A DNA stretch of 64,000 bases from Dechloromonas sp. UBA6271 (GCA_002440665.1 DJUX01000037.1:7300-71299); one strand, 5' to 3'. Positions 17,487 to 25,551 are shown, numbered from the stretch's first letter. The notes: a model not told the origin generated them from the sequence alone. Numbers and translations are program-made.

Positions 17487-18607
17487 AGCTTGATGTTCCG
17501 CAGGTAGGCGTCGATCACGCCGTGATAGTGCGCATCTTCCATCAGGAAGGAGTCGTGGCCGAAACTGAGGCCGATTTCCGCGTAGGAAACGTTGCGCCCG
17601 TTGGCCAGCAGGGCGGCGACGATTTCCTTCGAGCGCGCCGGCGTGAAGCGCCAGTCGGTGGTGAACGAGGTGATCAGGAAATTGGCCTGGCTGCGCGCCA
17701 TGGTTACGTTGAGGTCGCCGTTATCCTCGCGCGACGGGTCGAAATAATCGAGCGCCTTGGTCATCAGCAGGTAGGTGTTGGCGTCGAAATAGCCGGCGAA
17801 CTTGTCGCCCTGATAGCGCAGATACGATTCGATCTCGAATTCGACGCCGAAACCGAAGGAAAACGCGCTGTTACGCAGTTCGCGGCCGAATTTCTCGCCC
17901 ATCTGGTCGTCCGACAGATAGGTGATGTGGCCCAACATGCGCGCCAGGCGCAGGCCGCGCACCGGGCGGGTGTTGTGTTCGTAGTAATTGCCGCCATGGA
18001 AATCGGGATCGGTCAGGATGGCCTGGCGGGCGACGTCGTTGAAGGCGATGTTCTGCGCCGACAGCTTGGGCGCGGCGGCAATGACGATGGCGTTGCGCAC
18101 GCGCTCCGGGTAGGTGATGCTCCAGCGCAGTGCCTGCATGCCGCCCAGGCTGCCGCCCATGATGGCGGCCCAGCTGTCGATACCGAGCAAATCGGCGAGT
18201 CGCGCCTGAGCATGCACCCAGTCGACGACGGCGACCATCGGAAAATCGGCACCCCACGGCTTGCCGGTCGCCGGGTTGATCGAGGAGGGGCCGGTCGACC
18301 CGTGGCAGCCGCCCAGGTTGTTGAGGCCGACGATGAAGAATCTGTCGGTATCGAGCGGGCGGCCGGGGCCGATGATGTTGTTCCACCAGCCGATATTGTC
18401 CGGCTGGTCGGCATAGTGGCCGGCGACGTGATGGTGGCCGGAGAGCGCGTGGCAGACGAGGATGGCGTTCGACTTGGCGGCGTTGAGCGTGCCGTAGGTT
18501 TCATAGACCAGATCGTAGGCCGGCAGAACGCCGCCGCTGCGCAAATGCAGCGGTTGGTCGAAGTGGGCGCGTTGTGATTCGACGACGCCGACGGATTGTC
18601 CTGGCAT
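17483..18607 (-). CDS. metX: Homoserine O-acyltransferase MetX (likely O-succinyltransferase, MetXS)
   Basis: MetX acylates homoserine, the first committed step of methionine synthesis. The alpha/beta-hydrolase protein is 374 aa. The nucleophile elbow is GGSLGGMQALRW near residue 145. The late Asp and His of the triad are probably in FTTDWRFTP and SFGHDSFLMED. When metX is followed by metW the substrate is often succinyl-CoA, but this cannot be read from sequence alone. The leader contains a terminator-like hairpin directly before the ribosome site AGGA, suggesting attenuation. Confidence 0.94.
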   Translation of the reverse strand: MPGQSVGVVESQRAHFDQPLHLRSGGVLPAYDLVYETYGTLNAAKSNAILVCHALSGHHHVAGHYADQPDNIGWWNNIIGPGRPLDTDRFFIVGLNNLGGCHGSTGPSSINPATGKPWGADFPMVAVVDWVHAQARLADLLGIDSWAAIMGGSLGGMQALRWSITYPERVRNAIVIAAAPKLSAQNIAFNDVARQAILTDPDFHGGNYYEHNTRPVRGLRLARMLGHITYLSDDQMGEKFGRELRNSAFSFGFGVEFEIESYLRYQGDKFAGYFDANTYLLMTKALDYFDPSREDNGDLNVTMARSQANFLITSFTTDWRFTPARSKEIVAALLANGRNVSYAEIGLSFGHDSFLMEDAHYHGVIDAYLRNIKL

Positions 18608-18616
18608 GGTGTTCCT

Positions 18617-18656
18617 GAAAACAAAAGCCCAGTTGGCGGAAAAACGCGAACTGGGC
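18617..18656 (-). terminator. Terminator-like hairpin in the metX leader (possible attenuator)
   Basis: On the minus strand an 8-bp perfect stem (GCCCAGTT at 18656-18649, AACTGGGC at 18634-18627) with a 14-nt loop is followed at once by TTTTGTTTTC. It lies between the candidate metX promoter and the metX ribosome site, so it would stop metX transcription unless prevented. Confidence 0.6.
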
Positions 18657-18736
18657 GGTTCCCGTTTTAGCAGTATTTTTGGCGCGCCCGCAATCAGAGC
18701 TCAAATCGGCGCGGCTGGCGTGCCAGCGTGCTGCGG

Positions 18737-18765
18737 ACGATACCGAGCAGGCTGCGAAAAGTCAA
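18737..18765 (-). promoter_or_regulatory. Candidate sigma-70 promoter of metX-metW-ampG
   Basis: On the minus strand TTGACT (18765-18760) and TATCGT (18742-18737) are separated by 17 bases, just downstream of the sco1 stop. The leader to metX would be about 120 nt and includes a GCTGGC/GCCAGC inverted repeat at 18714-18727 and the hairpin at 18617-18656. Confidence 0.5.
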
Positions 18766-18772
18766 TCCGGGG

Positions 18773-19375
18773 TCAGCGCCGGGCAGGTGCGGTCGGGTAG
18801 GCGCCGAGCGTTTCCTGGAGTTGCGCGGTGATTTGATCGACCGGCGTGGCGAAGGCGAATTTCTTGATGAACTGGCCATCCGGGCCGAGCAGAATCATGC
18901 CCGCCGAGTGGTCGACCGCGTAGTTGGCGTTGCCGGGTTCGCGCACCTTGGCGTAGCGGATCTTGAAATTGTCGGCGGCGCGCCGCACCAGCGCCGGCGA
19001 GCCGGTTAGCCCGAGAATGCGCGGGTCGAAGAATTCGGTGTAGGTCTGCAGCACCTTGCCGGTATCGCGTTCCGGGTCGACGGTGATGAAGATCGGTTGC
19101 AGCCGGTCGGCCTGTTCGCCGAGCTGCTTGAGGATGGCGGCCATTTCGACCAGTGTCGTCGGGCAGACGTCCGGGCAGTAGGTGTAGCCGAAGGAGATCA
19201 GCTGGAAACGGCCGCGGAAATCCTCGTTGGTCACCGAGCGGCCGCGTGGGTCCTGCAGCAGGTAGCGCGGGTTGATGCCGACGCTTTCCTCGGCCTGCAA
19301 CTGGTGCGCCGACTGCGCGGCCGCCGGCGCGACAAGCACCAGTGCGGCGAGCAGGGCGAGGCCGGGAAAACGCAT
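18773..19375 (-). CDS. SCO1/SenC copper chaperone
   Basis: SCO proteins deliver copper to the CuA site of cytochrome oxidase or act as periplasmic thiol/copper factors. The 200-aa product has a signal peptide (MRFPGLALLAALVLVAPAAAQ), a thioredoxin-like fold, the copper-binding CPDVCP motif at about residues 67-72 and the conserved distal His (AVDHSAGM, about residue 156). It overlaps the upstream small exported gene by one base. Confidence 0.93.
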   Translation of the reverse strand: MRFPGLALLAALVLVAPAAAQSAHQLQAEESVGINPRYLLQDPRGRSVTNEDFRGRFQLISFGYTYCPDVCPTTLVEMAAILKQLGEQADRLQPIFITVDPERDTGKVLQTYTEFFDPRILGLTGSPALVRRAADNFKIRYAKVREPGNANYAVDHSAGMILLGPDGQFIKKFAFATPVDQITAQLQETLGAYPTAPARR

Positions 19376-19710
19376 CAGCGGGCACCCTTGAACGCCGATT
19401 GCAGCCCCTTTTCGGCAGCGTCCACCAGCTGGGCCAGGGTCGCCGCATCGGGGCAGGCGGCACCCTTGCCTTGTTCGAGATAGGCCGCGTTGGTCGCGTT
19501 TTCGAAAATTTCGCCATTGGCGCGGGTTTTCGGGGCGCCGGTGACCAGCGCGTTGCGGGCGCGGCTGGCGACGGCCGGCTGCTGGCAGGCGAGGGCGATG
19601 CCGTTGACCTTGCCGAGCGCCTCGATGGCGGTGCTGCCGGCATCGCCGGCGAAGGTTGCGGGGCTGCTCAGGGTCAGGGCGGCGGCGAGGGTGGCAAGGG
19701 CAAGTTTCAT
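19375..19710 (-). CDS. Small exported protein upstream of sco1
   Basis: Function unknown. The 111-aa product has a clear signal peptide (MKLALATLAAALTLSSPATFA) and a mature part of about 90 residues with two cysteines (LACQQPA, AACPDA) that could form a disulfide. The recurrent Ala/Asn-rich pattern (GEIFENATNAAYLEQG) looks like a short helical domain. Its stop overlaps the sco1 start, so a joint role in copper or redox handling is possible but only inferred. It starts the two-gene unit. The 57-bp gap to the next gene shows no clear terminator. Confidence 0.75.
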   Translation of the reverse strand: MKLALATLAAALTLSSPATFAGDAGSTAIEALGKVNGIALACQQPAVASRARNALVTGAPKTRANGEIFENATNAAYLEQGKGAACPDAATLAQLVDAAEKGLQSAFKGAR

Positions 19711-19767
19711 GATCGGTCTCCGGTCTGCAGGCGAACGATTATAGCCAGCCGGCCGGCGCCGGCTTTC

Positions 19768-20562
19768 TTACAGATCAAATATGTCGAGCAGCAGTGGCAG
19801 GCCTTCGCTGATTGCCACCGGCCCCGGGGTCAGGATGATGGCCGACTTGATCTCGTGCAGCCGGCCATTGACCACCGCCGGTACGGTCGACCAGCCGGGG
19901 CGGCCGGCAACGCGCTCGGGCCGGAAGTGCTTGCCGCACCACGAGCCGATGATGACCTCGGGGGCGCGCGCCACGACTTCCAGCGGATCGGCGAGGATGC
20001 GGTCGCGGGCGAGCGGCGACCGGGCGCGGTCGGCGAAGATGTTCTCGCCGCCGGCGATCTCGATCAGCTCCGAGACCCAGCGCACGGCGGTGATGTTGGG
20101 TTCGTCCCATTCCTCGAAATAGACGCGCGGCCGCCGGCCGCTGCGGGCGATGCGCTCGGCGGCGATGGCCCGTGCGGCCTCGATCTGCGCTTCGAGTTCA
20201 CCGACCATGCGCAAGGCCTTTTCCTCGGCGCCGACCAGGCGGCCGATGGTTTCGACCATGCCCAGTGTCTCGTCGACGCTGCGCTGGTTGAAGGCGTAGA
20301 CCGGCACACCGGCCTTGATCAGGTCGCGCGCGATGTCGGCCTGGAGGTCGGAGAAGGTCAGTACCAGATCGGGCTTTACCGCGAGAATCTTGTCGATGTC
20401 GCCGCTGGTGAAAGCGTAAACCTTGGGCTTTTCCTTGCGCGCCTCGGGCGGGCGCACGGTGTAGCCGGTGATGCCGGCGATGCGCGCCTGCTCGCCGATG
20501 GCGTAGAGCACTTCGACGGTTTCGGTGGTCAGGCAGACGATGCGTTGCGGCAGGCGGCTCAT
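19768..20562 (-). CDS. BtuF-like cobalamin-binding protein without a signal peptide
   Basis: A periplasmic-binding-protein fold of the TroA/BtuF type (264 aa), starting at the ATG 20560-20562 (MSRLPQRIVCLTTETVEVLYA), 7 bp after the btuF stop. Family marks are the RIVCLTTETVEVLYAIGE start, DKILAVKPDLVLTFSDLQ and the late WSTVPAVVNGRLHEI and GWSTVP region. There is no signal sequence. An upstream in-frame ATG (20631) gives no hydrophobic leader either and lies inside btuF. It may therefore act in the cytoplasm or be exported by an unseen route. It is paired with a secreted BtuF in a cobalamin cluster with no BtuC/BtuD nearby. Confidence 0.75.
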   Translation of the reverse strand: MSRLPQRIVCLTTETVEVLYAIGEQARIAGITGYTVRPPEARKEKPKVYAFTSGDIDKILAVKPDLVLTFSDLQADIARDLIKAGVPVYAFNQRSVDETLGMVETIGRLVGAEEKALRMVGELEAQIEAARAIAAERIARSGRRPRVYFEEWDEPNITAVRWVSELIEIAGGENIFADRARSPLARDRILADPLEVVARAPEVIIGSWCGKHFRPERVAGRPGWSTVPAVVNGRLHEIKSAIILTPGPVAISEGLPLLLDIFDL

Positions 20563-20569
20563 GTGTTGT

Positions 20570-21460
20570 TCACTTTGCAGGGCGGCGGCTGCGTGCGACA
20601 TCGAGATGGGCGCAAAGTTGCTCGGCGCCATCGAGAATGCGCGGCGTGTGGCGCTGCATGAGATCGGGATGGATATGGAACAGGTTGCCGCGCTTGACCG
20701 CCGTCATCCGTGGCCATTTGTTCCAGTCGTTCAGCCACTCCGGGCGCGCGTCGCCCATGCCGGTGGCGACGATGGCCTCGGGGTCAGCGGCAAGCACGCC
20801 TTCGACGCTGACCGTCGGCGCCATCTGTGTCAGGTGGCCGAAGACGTTTTCGCCGCCGCACAGCTGGATGGCGCTGGTGATGATCTGCGGGCCGCCGACG
20901 GTCATCAGCGGTGCAATCCAGATCTGGTAGAACACGCGCACTTTCGCCTTGCCGGCATTGCCGCGGCGCAGGGTTTCAAGGCGCTGGCGGAACTGTGCGG
21001 CGGCGGCATTGGCGGTGGCTTCGGTGCCGGCCAGTTGGCCGAGGCGTTCAAGCTGGCCAGCGACGTCCTCCATCCGGTTTGGCTGCGAGACATAGACGGT
21101 CAGGCCGAGCGCCTTCAGCTTGTCTACCTGCGCTGCCGGGTTGCCGGTTTCCCAGGCGATGATCAGGTCCGGCTTGAGCGCGCTGATGGCTTCCAGATCG
21201 AAACGGTCGTAGCTGCCGACACGCGGCACCTTCTTCGCGGCGGGCGGGTAGTCGCTGTACTCGACGGTGCCGATCAACCGCTCGCCGGCACCGGCGGCGT
21301 AAAGCAGCTCGGTGGCGTGCGGGGCGAGGGTGATGATACGTTTGGCCGGCGCCTTGAGGCTCACTTCGCGGCCCGTGTCGTCCTTGAAGACGAGTTCGGC
21401 ATGCGCCGAGGCGAGCAGGGCGACGGTTGCGGTCAACGTCAAAAAATGGGCGAATTTCAT
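20570..21460 (-). CDS. btuF: BtuF-like periplasmic cobalamin-binding protein
   Basis: Binds corrinoids for ABC uptake across the inner membrane. The 296-aa product has a signal peptide (MKFAHFLTLTATVALLASAHA), then BtuF-type lobes: RIITLAPHATELLYAAGAG, SYDRFDLEAISALKPDLIIAW and IQLCGGENVFGHLTQMAPTVS. It overlaps the CobD-like gene upstream by 4 bp. The early coding region carries a TTGCGGTCRAC copy (21427-21437). No permease or ATPase gene is present in the window, so partners must be encoded elsewhere. Confidence 0.82.
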   Translation of the reverse strand: MKFAHFLTLTATVALLASAHAELVFKDDTGREVSLKAPAKRIITLAPHATELLYAAGAGERLIGTVEYSDYPPAAKKVPRVGSYDRFDLEAISALKPDLIIAWETGNPAAQVDKLKALGLTVYVSQPNRMEDVAGQLERLGQLAGTEATANAAAAQFRQRLETLRRGNAGKAKVRVFYQIWIAPLMTVGGPQIITSAIQLCGGENVFGHLTQMAPTVSVEGVLAADPEAIVATGMGDARPEWLNDWNKWPRMTAVKRGNLFHIHPDLMQRHTPRILDGAEQLCAHLDVARSRRPAK

Positions 21461-22422
21461 GCAGGCTTCCAGATGGCGAGGGCAGCGCCCAAGCGTTGCC
21501 AGTTGGCTTCACTGCCCGGCAGGCCGACGCGTAGCAGCGATGCTTGCTCGACGTGGTGAACGAGAATGTCGTGGCCGGCGAGGTGGGCGTGCAGTTCAGC
21601 CGCCTGTGGCGTATTCAACGTAGCGAACAGCGCCGTCGATTTAACCTCGCCGAACGGTGCCAGCAACAGGTGCAGACGCTGGCCGGCAACCAGCAAGCGG
21701 GCGCGCATCGCGGCCTGCCAGTCGCGGTCGAGCAGCGCCAGCCGCGCGGCCGCACGCGATGGACCGGCGACTGTCCACGGCCCCATCGCCGCCGCCATCT
21801 TGGCCAACAAGTCGGGCGCGGCAAAGACAAAGCCGACCCGTATCCCGGCCAGCCCGAAGAAATGGTCGAGCGAGCGCAGGACGATCAGGTTGGGGGCCTC
21901 GGCTGTGCCGGCGAGCGGCGTCAGGCTTTCCTCCGGCGTCGGGTCGATGTGGCTTTCATCGACGATCAGCCAGCCGCCGCGCTTTTTCAGCTGGTTTGCG
22001 GCGTCGACCGCAACGGCGTGCGGGTGCCGGTCGGCCGTCACGTCGTTCGGGTGGGCGAACAAAACGTAGGGTGTCGCGGCGGCCAAAGCGCGTGGCAAGG
22101 TGGCGTTGTGCAGCAAGCGCGGACGATGCCCGATCTGCGTCCAGGCCTGAACATGCGGGTTGTTCAGCGGGCCGATGCAGGCGATAACCGCGCGCGGCAG
22201 CAACGCCGGCAGCAGGCGGGTGGCGGCCAGTGCGCCGGCGACCGGCAGCAGGTTGGCGTTGCCGTAATAGGTCGCGGCGGCGGCGTCTAGGCCGTCATCG
22301 CCTTCCGGCAAGCGGTGCCAGGCGGCGGCCGGCAGCGGCGGCACCGGCCAGCCTTCGGGGTTGCCGGTGGCGGACAGATCGAGCCGATCCGGCAGCGGCG
22401 GGGCCGCTGAATCGGCATTCAT
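21457..22422 (-). CDS. CobD/CobC-like aminotransferase-fold protein lacking the PLP lysine
   Basis: By position (between btuF and bluB) and overall sequence (LDLSATGNPEGWPVPPLPAA, GWLIVDESHIDPTPEESL, GIRVGF, C-terminal LLRVGLPG) this is a threonine-phosphate decarboxylase relative that would supply aminopropanol phosphate for the cobalamin loop. The 321-aa frame is intact. However, the residues that hold PLP are changed: family RS(F/L)xKFFGLAG reads RSLDHFFGLAG, so the Schiff-base Lys is His187 (codon at 21862-21864). NPNNPTG reads HPNDVTA, DEAF reads DESH and VAGSQ reads VAGAL. The N-terminal HGG segment is also missing. Decarboxylase activity is doubtful; it may be a pseudoenzyme or have a new role. 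The start overlaps the bluB stop. Confidence 0.7.
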   Translation of the reverse strand: MNADSAAPPLPDRLDLSATGNPEGWPVPPLPAAAWHRLPEGDDGLDAAAATYYGNANLLPVAGALAATRLLPALLPRAVIACIGPLNNPHVQAWTQIGHRPRLLHNATLPRALAAATPYVLFAHPNDVTADRHPHAVAVDAANQLKKRGGWLIVDESHIDPTPEESLTPLAGTAEAPNLIVLRSLDHFFGLAGIRVGFVFAAPDLLAKMAAAMGPWTVAGPSRAAARLALLDRDWQAAMRARLLVAGQRLHLLLAPFGEVKSTALFATLNTPQAAELHAHLAGHDILVHHVEQASLLRVGLPGSEANWQRLGAALAIWKPA

Positions 22423-23153
22423 CGCGGAAAACGGCCGTCGTTCTGCATCGCCGCCTGCATGTCGTGCAGTGTTGCGGTCAACGGCGAATTCAGGCTCGAA
22501 TCCGTGGCGCCCCACTGCTCGAAATACACCAGCTCCTCGACCGGCAGGCGCGGCAGCCAGCCGGCCTTTTCCAGCTCCGGCTTGTCGTTGAAATGGCTGA
22601 CGTAGCCGATGCACAGGTAGGCAATGGGCACGATGTGGTGCGGAATGCCGAGCGCGTCCTGCAATGCCTTTTCGTGAAAGATGCTGACCCAGCCGACGCC
22701 GACCCCCTCGGCGCGCGCCGCCAGCCACAGGTTCTGGACGGCGCACACGCTGGAATAAAGGTCCATCGTCGGCATGTGCGTGCGGCCGAGCACCACCGGG
22801 CCGCTGCGCGTGCGGTCGCAGGTGATGCACAGGTTGATCGGCGCTTCGAGAATGCCCTGCAGCTTCAGCTTGCTGTAAATCTCGCGCCGCTCATCCGGGA
22901 ACATGCGCGCCGCCTCGGCGTTGGCTTCCCTGAACACGCTCTGGACGCGTTGCTTGACCTCGTCCGAGCGCACCAGCAGGAAATTCCACGGCTGCATGAA
23001 ACCGACCGACGGCGCATGGTGCGCGGCCATCAACAGGCGGCCGAGCACGTCGTCCGGCACGGGCGTCGGCAGAAACTGGCCGCGCACGTCGCGGCGGCTG
23101 AAGATGGCTTGATAGACGGCAGCGCGCGCTGCTTCGGGAAACTGGTGATCCAC
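22419..23153 (-). CDS. bluB: 5,6-dimethylbenzimidazole synthase BluB
   Basis: BluB fragments FMNH2 with O2 to make the lower ligand of B12. The 244-aa product has the nitroreductase-like flavin fold with BluB marks: VYQAIFSRRDVRGQF (about residues 13-27), AAHHAPSVGFMQPWNFLLV, DLYSSVCAVQNLWLAARAEGVGVGWVSIF. It heads the minus-strand set bluB, CobD-like, btuF and BtuF-like. The 108-bp divergent gap to cobQ has no riboswitch that I can recognise. Confidence 0.93.
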   Translation of the reverse strand: MDHQFPEAARAAVYQAIFSRRDVRGQFLPTPVPDDVLGRLLMAAHHAPSVGFMQPWNFLLVRSDEVKQRVQSVFREANAEAARMFPDERREIYSKLKLQGILEAPINLCITCDRTRSGPVVLGRTHMPTMDLYSSVCAVQNLWLAARAEGVGVGWVSIFHEKALQDALGIPHHIVPIAYLCIGYVSHFNDKPELEKAGWLPRLPVEELVYFEQWGATDSSLNSPLTATLHDMQAAMQNDGRFPR

Positions 23154-23261
23154 TGATTCTCCTCACGCCTTGGGCGCGAGGCCGGGCGCCGCCGATGCTA
23201 AGCGAGCCGGCAGGCGGAGGCAAGTGCGATAATCCGCTCCCCTTTTTGTTCGGGTACGCGC

Positions 23262-24773
23262 ATGGCCTGCAGCTCGCTGATGGTTCAAGGCACCACCTCG
23301 GATGCCGGAAAAACGACGCTGGTCGCCGCGCTGTGCCGCATTCTCAAGCGACGGGGCGTCAACGTCGCGCCGTTCAAGCCCCAGAACATGGCGCTCAATT
23401 CAGCGGTGACCGTCGACGGCGGCGAGATCGGCCGCGCGCAGGCGCTACAGGCGCTGGCCGCCGGGCTCGAACCCCACTCCGATTTCAACCCGGTGCTGCT
23501 CAAGCCGACGACCGACAAGACGGCGCAGATCATCATCCACGGCCAGGTCGCGATGGACCTCGATGCCCGCGATTACCACGCCTACAAGCCACGGGCGATG
23601 GGCGCGGTTCTGGCCTCCTGGGGGCGGTTGACCGCAACTTACGACGCGGTGCTGGTCGAAGGCGCCGGGTCGCCGGCCGAGATCAACCTGCGCGACCGCG
23701 ACATCGCCAACATGGGCTTCGCCGAGGCCGTCGATTGCCCGGTGATCTTGATCGCCGACATCGACCGCGGCGGCGTTTTCGCGCATCTGGTCGGCACGCT
23801 CGACCTGCTGTCGCCCTCCGAGCAGAACCGCGTCATTGGCTTCGTCATCAACCGCTTTCGCGGCGACATCGGCCTGCTCCAGCCCGGCCTCGACTGGCTG
23901 GAACAACGCACCGGCAAGCCGGTGCTCGGCGTTCTGCCCTACCTGCATGGCCTGATGCTCGACGCCGAGGATGCGATTGCGCCGGTTGCGGTCGACCCCG
24001 AAAAACAGGCAAAAATCAAAATTGTCGCGCCGGTGGTGCCGCGCATCTCCAACCACAACGACCTCGACCCCCTGCGCCTGCACCCTGAGGTCGACTTCCG
24101 CTGGGTCGGGCCGGGCGAAGCCATGCCGGCGGCTGATCTCATCGTCCTGCCTGGCTCCAAGGCCGTGCGCGCCGACCTCGACTGGCTGCGTGCGCAAGGC
24201 TGGGAAGCGGCGATCAAAAAACACCTGCGCTACGGCGGCAAGCTCATCGGCCTGTGCGGCGGCTACCAGATGCTCGGCCGCCACATCCACGACCCGCTCG
24301 GCCTCGAAGGCGCACCCGGCAGCACGCCGGGCCTCGGCCTGCTGGACGCGGACACCACGCTCGCCGCCGACAAACAACTGCGCAATGTGAGCGGTCACCT
24401 GGCGCTACCGGGCCGGCCGGCAATGACCGGCTACGAAATCCACCTCGGCTTCACCCAAGACCCCGGACTGGCCCATCCCGCCGTCCACCTCGCCGACGGC
24501 CGCCCCGACGGTGCCCTCTCGCCCGACGGGCAGATTCTCGCCACCTACTGCCACGGCCTTTTCGACCACCCCGCCGCCCTCAGCGCCCTGCTGGCCTGGG
24601 CCGGACTCGAAGCAAGCACCCCGGTTGACTTCCCCGCCCGCCGCGAAGCCGATCTGGATCGCCTGGCCGATGCGGTTGAAGCGGCGATTGGTTGGGGGAG
24701 GTTGGCAGGGTTGTTGGCGGGGGTTTGTGGGGTGGGGAAATGGTGTAATTGGCCAGGAGCGGCCATCAATTGA
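23262..24773 (+). CDS. cobQ: Cobyric acid synthase CobQ/CbiP
   Basis: Amidates four side chains of adenosylcobyrinic acid a,c-diamide. The 503-aa product has the N-terminal dethiobiotin-synthase-like ATPase (QGTTSDAGKTTLVAALCR, KPQNMALNSAVT) and the C-terminal glutaminase with Cys in LIGLCGGYQMLG (about residue 332) and His in YCHGLFDHP. The last 25 or so residues (GLLAGVCGVGKWCNWPGAAIN) look unlike the family and come from a G-rich stretch that borders the low-GC island, so the natural 3' end may have been altered by insertion. Two TTGCGGTCRAC copies lie within it. Confidence 0.95.
   Translation: MACSSLMVQGTTSDAGKTTLVAALCRILKRRGVNVAPFKPQNMALNSAVTVDGGEIGRAQALQALAAGLEPHSDFNPVLLKPTTDKTAQIIIHGQVAMDLDARDYHAYKPRAMGAVLASWGRLTATYDAVLVEGAGSPAEINLRDRDIANMGFAEAVDCPVILIADIDRGGVFAHLVGTLDLLSPSEQNRVIGFVINRFRGDIGLLQPGLDWLEQRTGKPVLGVLPYLHGLMLDAEDAIAPVAVDPEKQAKIKIVAPVVPRISNHNDLDPLRLHPEVDFRWVGPGEAMPAADLIVLPGSKAVRADLDWLRAQGWEAAIKKHLRYGGKLIGLCGGYQMLGRHIHDPLGLEGAPGSTPGLGLLDADTTLAADKQLRNVSGHLALPGRPAMTGYEIHLGFTQDPGLAHPAVHLADGRPDGALSPDGQILATYCHGLFDHPAALSALLAWAGLEASTPVDFPARREADLDRLADAVEAAIGWGRLAGLLAGVCGVGKWCNWPGAAIN
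24694..24737 (+). other. G-rich tract with G-quadruplex potential at the 3' end of cobQ
   Basis: Five runs of 3-5 G occur at 24694-24698, 24708-24710, 24719-24723, 24729-24732 and 24734-24737, separated by 1-9 bases on the coding strand. The tract encodes the atypical CobQ tail and sits at the junction where base composition falls. Confidence 0.45.
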
Positions 24774-24882
24774 CTTGCCCCGAAGCGGACAATCGTTTGC
24801 GCTACAGGTATGCTGTCGACGTTTAGCAACTGGGCGCTCGCGAATCTGCGAGCCTGACGCCTTTGATTCGGAGTTCAATGTT

Positions 24883-25551
24883 ATGGAAGGTTCAAGCAGG
24901 ATCAACTATGGAACTGGGCTTCAACAACAAATAAGGGATGCGCTTGGCGACTGGGTGGAGCTCTATGAACCGAAGGATCTGGAGGAAACTGAGCTAAACA
25001 CAGAGGAAGCAACATTACTTGAAGAGTACCTTGGAGCCAGCGAAGAACTACGTGAATTTGAATCCGAAGGTTGGGATAAGCCTGAATACGCATCGCTGGA
25101 TGAATGCCAACGGGAGATGTGCAAAAGGGTGTGGGAAACGCAGAGATCTGTTCTTGAGTGGAAAGTTACCAATCGTAGATTGTGCTTCTGCATGAGGTTT
25201 CGAAAATTGCAACGTGATGCAGAAGCAAGAGAAGTTCATCGCCAGTTGGCAGACTTTATTGCAGCAAATCAAGAGGATGAAAAATATTCCAAACCAGATC
25301 AGTTGTCAGAAACTGGAAAAATTCCCCACCGAGCAGCAAACTTGGTTGCAATAAATCAGGGAAACGAAAATAATTCTGAACCAGATCAGTTATGCGGAGG
25401 ATCGGTTATGGCAAGTGGATTTGTCAATATTGGCGGAACAAGAATCAAGAAATCAAATATTAAAACTTTTGGTATAAGTTCAGCAAAAGTGGAGGGTAAT
25501 GGAATTTATACATCGCTTAAGCAATGGGAAAAAGGTGCTGGTTTTTTTTGA
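24883..25551 (+). CDS. Hypothetical protein of the low-GC island, with internal 29-residue repeat
   Basis: No family recognised. The ATG at 24883 (MEGSSRINYGTGLQQQ) is the first sensible start; the frame upstream lies in the cobQ tail. The 222-aa product is acidic and hydrophilic (EPKDLEETELNTEEATLLEEYLGASEEL), has a Cys-containing patch (RRLCFCMRF) and an imperfect 29-residue repeat around FIAANQEDEKYSKPDQL and LVAINQGNENNSEPDQL. Codon use is AT-rich, unlike all neighbours, suggesting transfer. The last 47 residues, from an ATG at 25408 with a good GGAGG ribosome site, could be a separate small gene whose end is lost by a frameshift in a run of eight T. Confidence 0.5.
   Translation: MEGSSRINYGTGLQQQIRDALGDWVELYEPKDLEETELNTEEATLLEEYLGASEELREFESEGWDKPEYASLDECQREMCKRVWETQRSVLEWKVTNRRLCFCMRFRKLQRDAEAREVHRQLADFIAANQEDEKYSKPDQLSETGKIPHRAANLVAINQGNENNSEPDQLCGGSVMASGFVNIGGTRIKKSNIKTFGISSAKVEGNGIYTSLKQWEKGAGFF
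25249..25391 (+). repeat. Imperfect tandem repeat, period 87 bp
   Basis: Segments 25249-25304 and 25336-25391 align (GCARACTT...ACCAGATCAGTT), offset by 87 bp, an exact multiple of three, so the frame is kept. It looks like an old in-frame duplication within the hypothetical gene. Confidence 0.6.

Noticed and set aside
18657..18735. SAM-I, SAM-II or SAH riboswitch upstream of metX
   Set aside because: None of the consensus cores could be found by eye in the leader; only hairpins are supported.
23154..23261. Possible B12 riboswitch between bluB and cobQ
   Set aside because: The 108-bp gap lacks the GCCACTG and AGCCAGGAGAC-type core elements and is too short for the aptamer.
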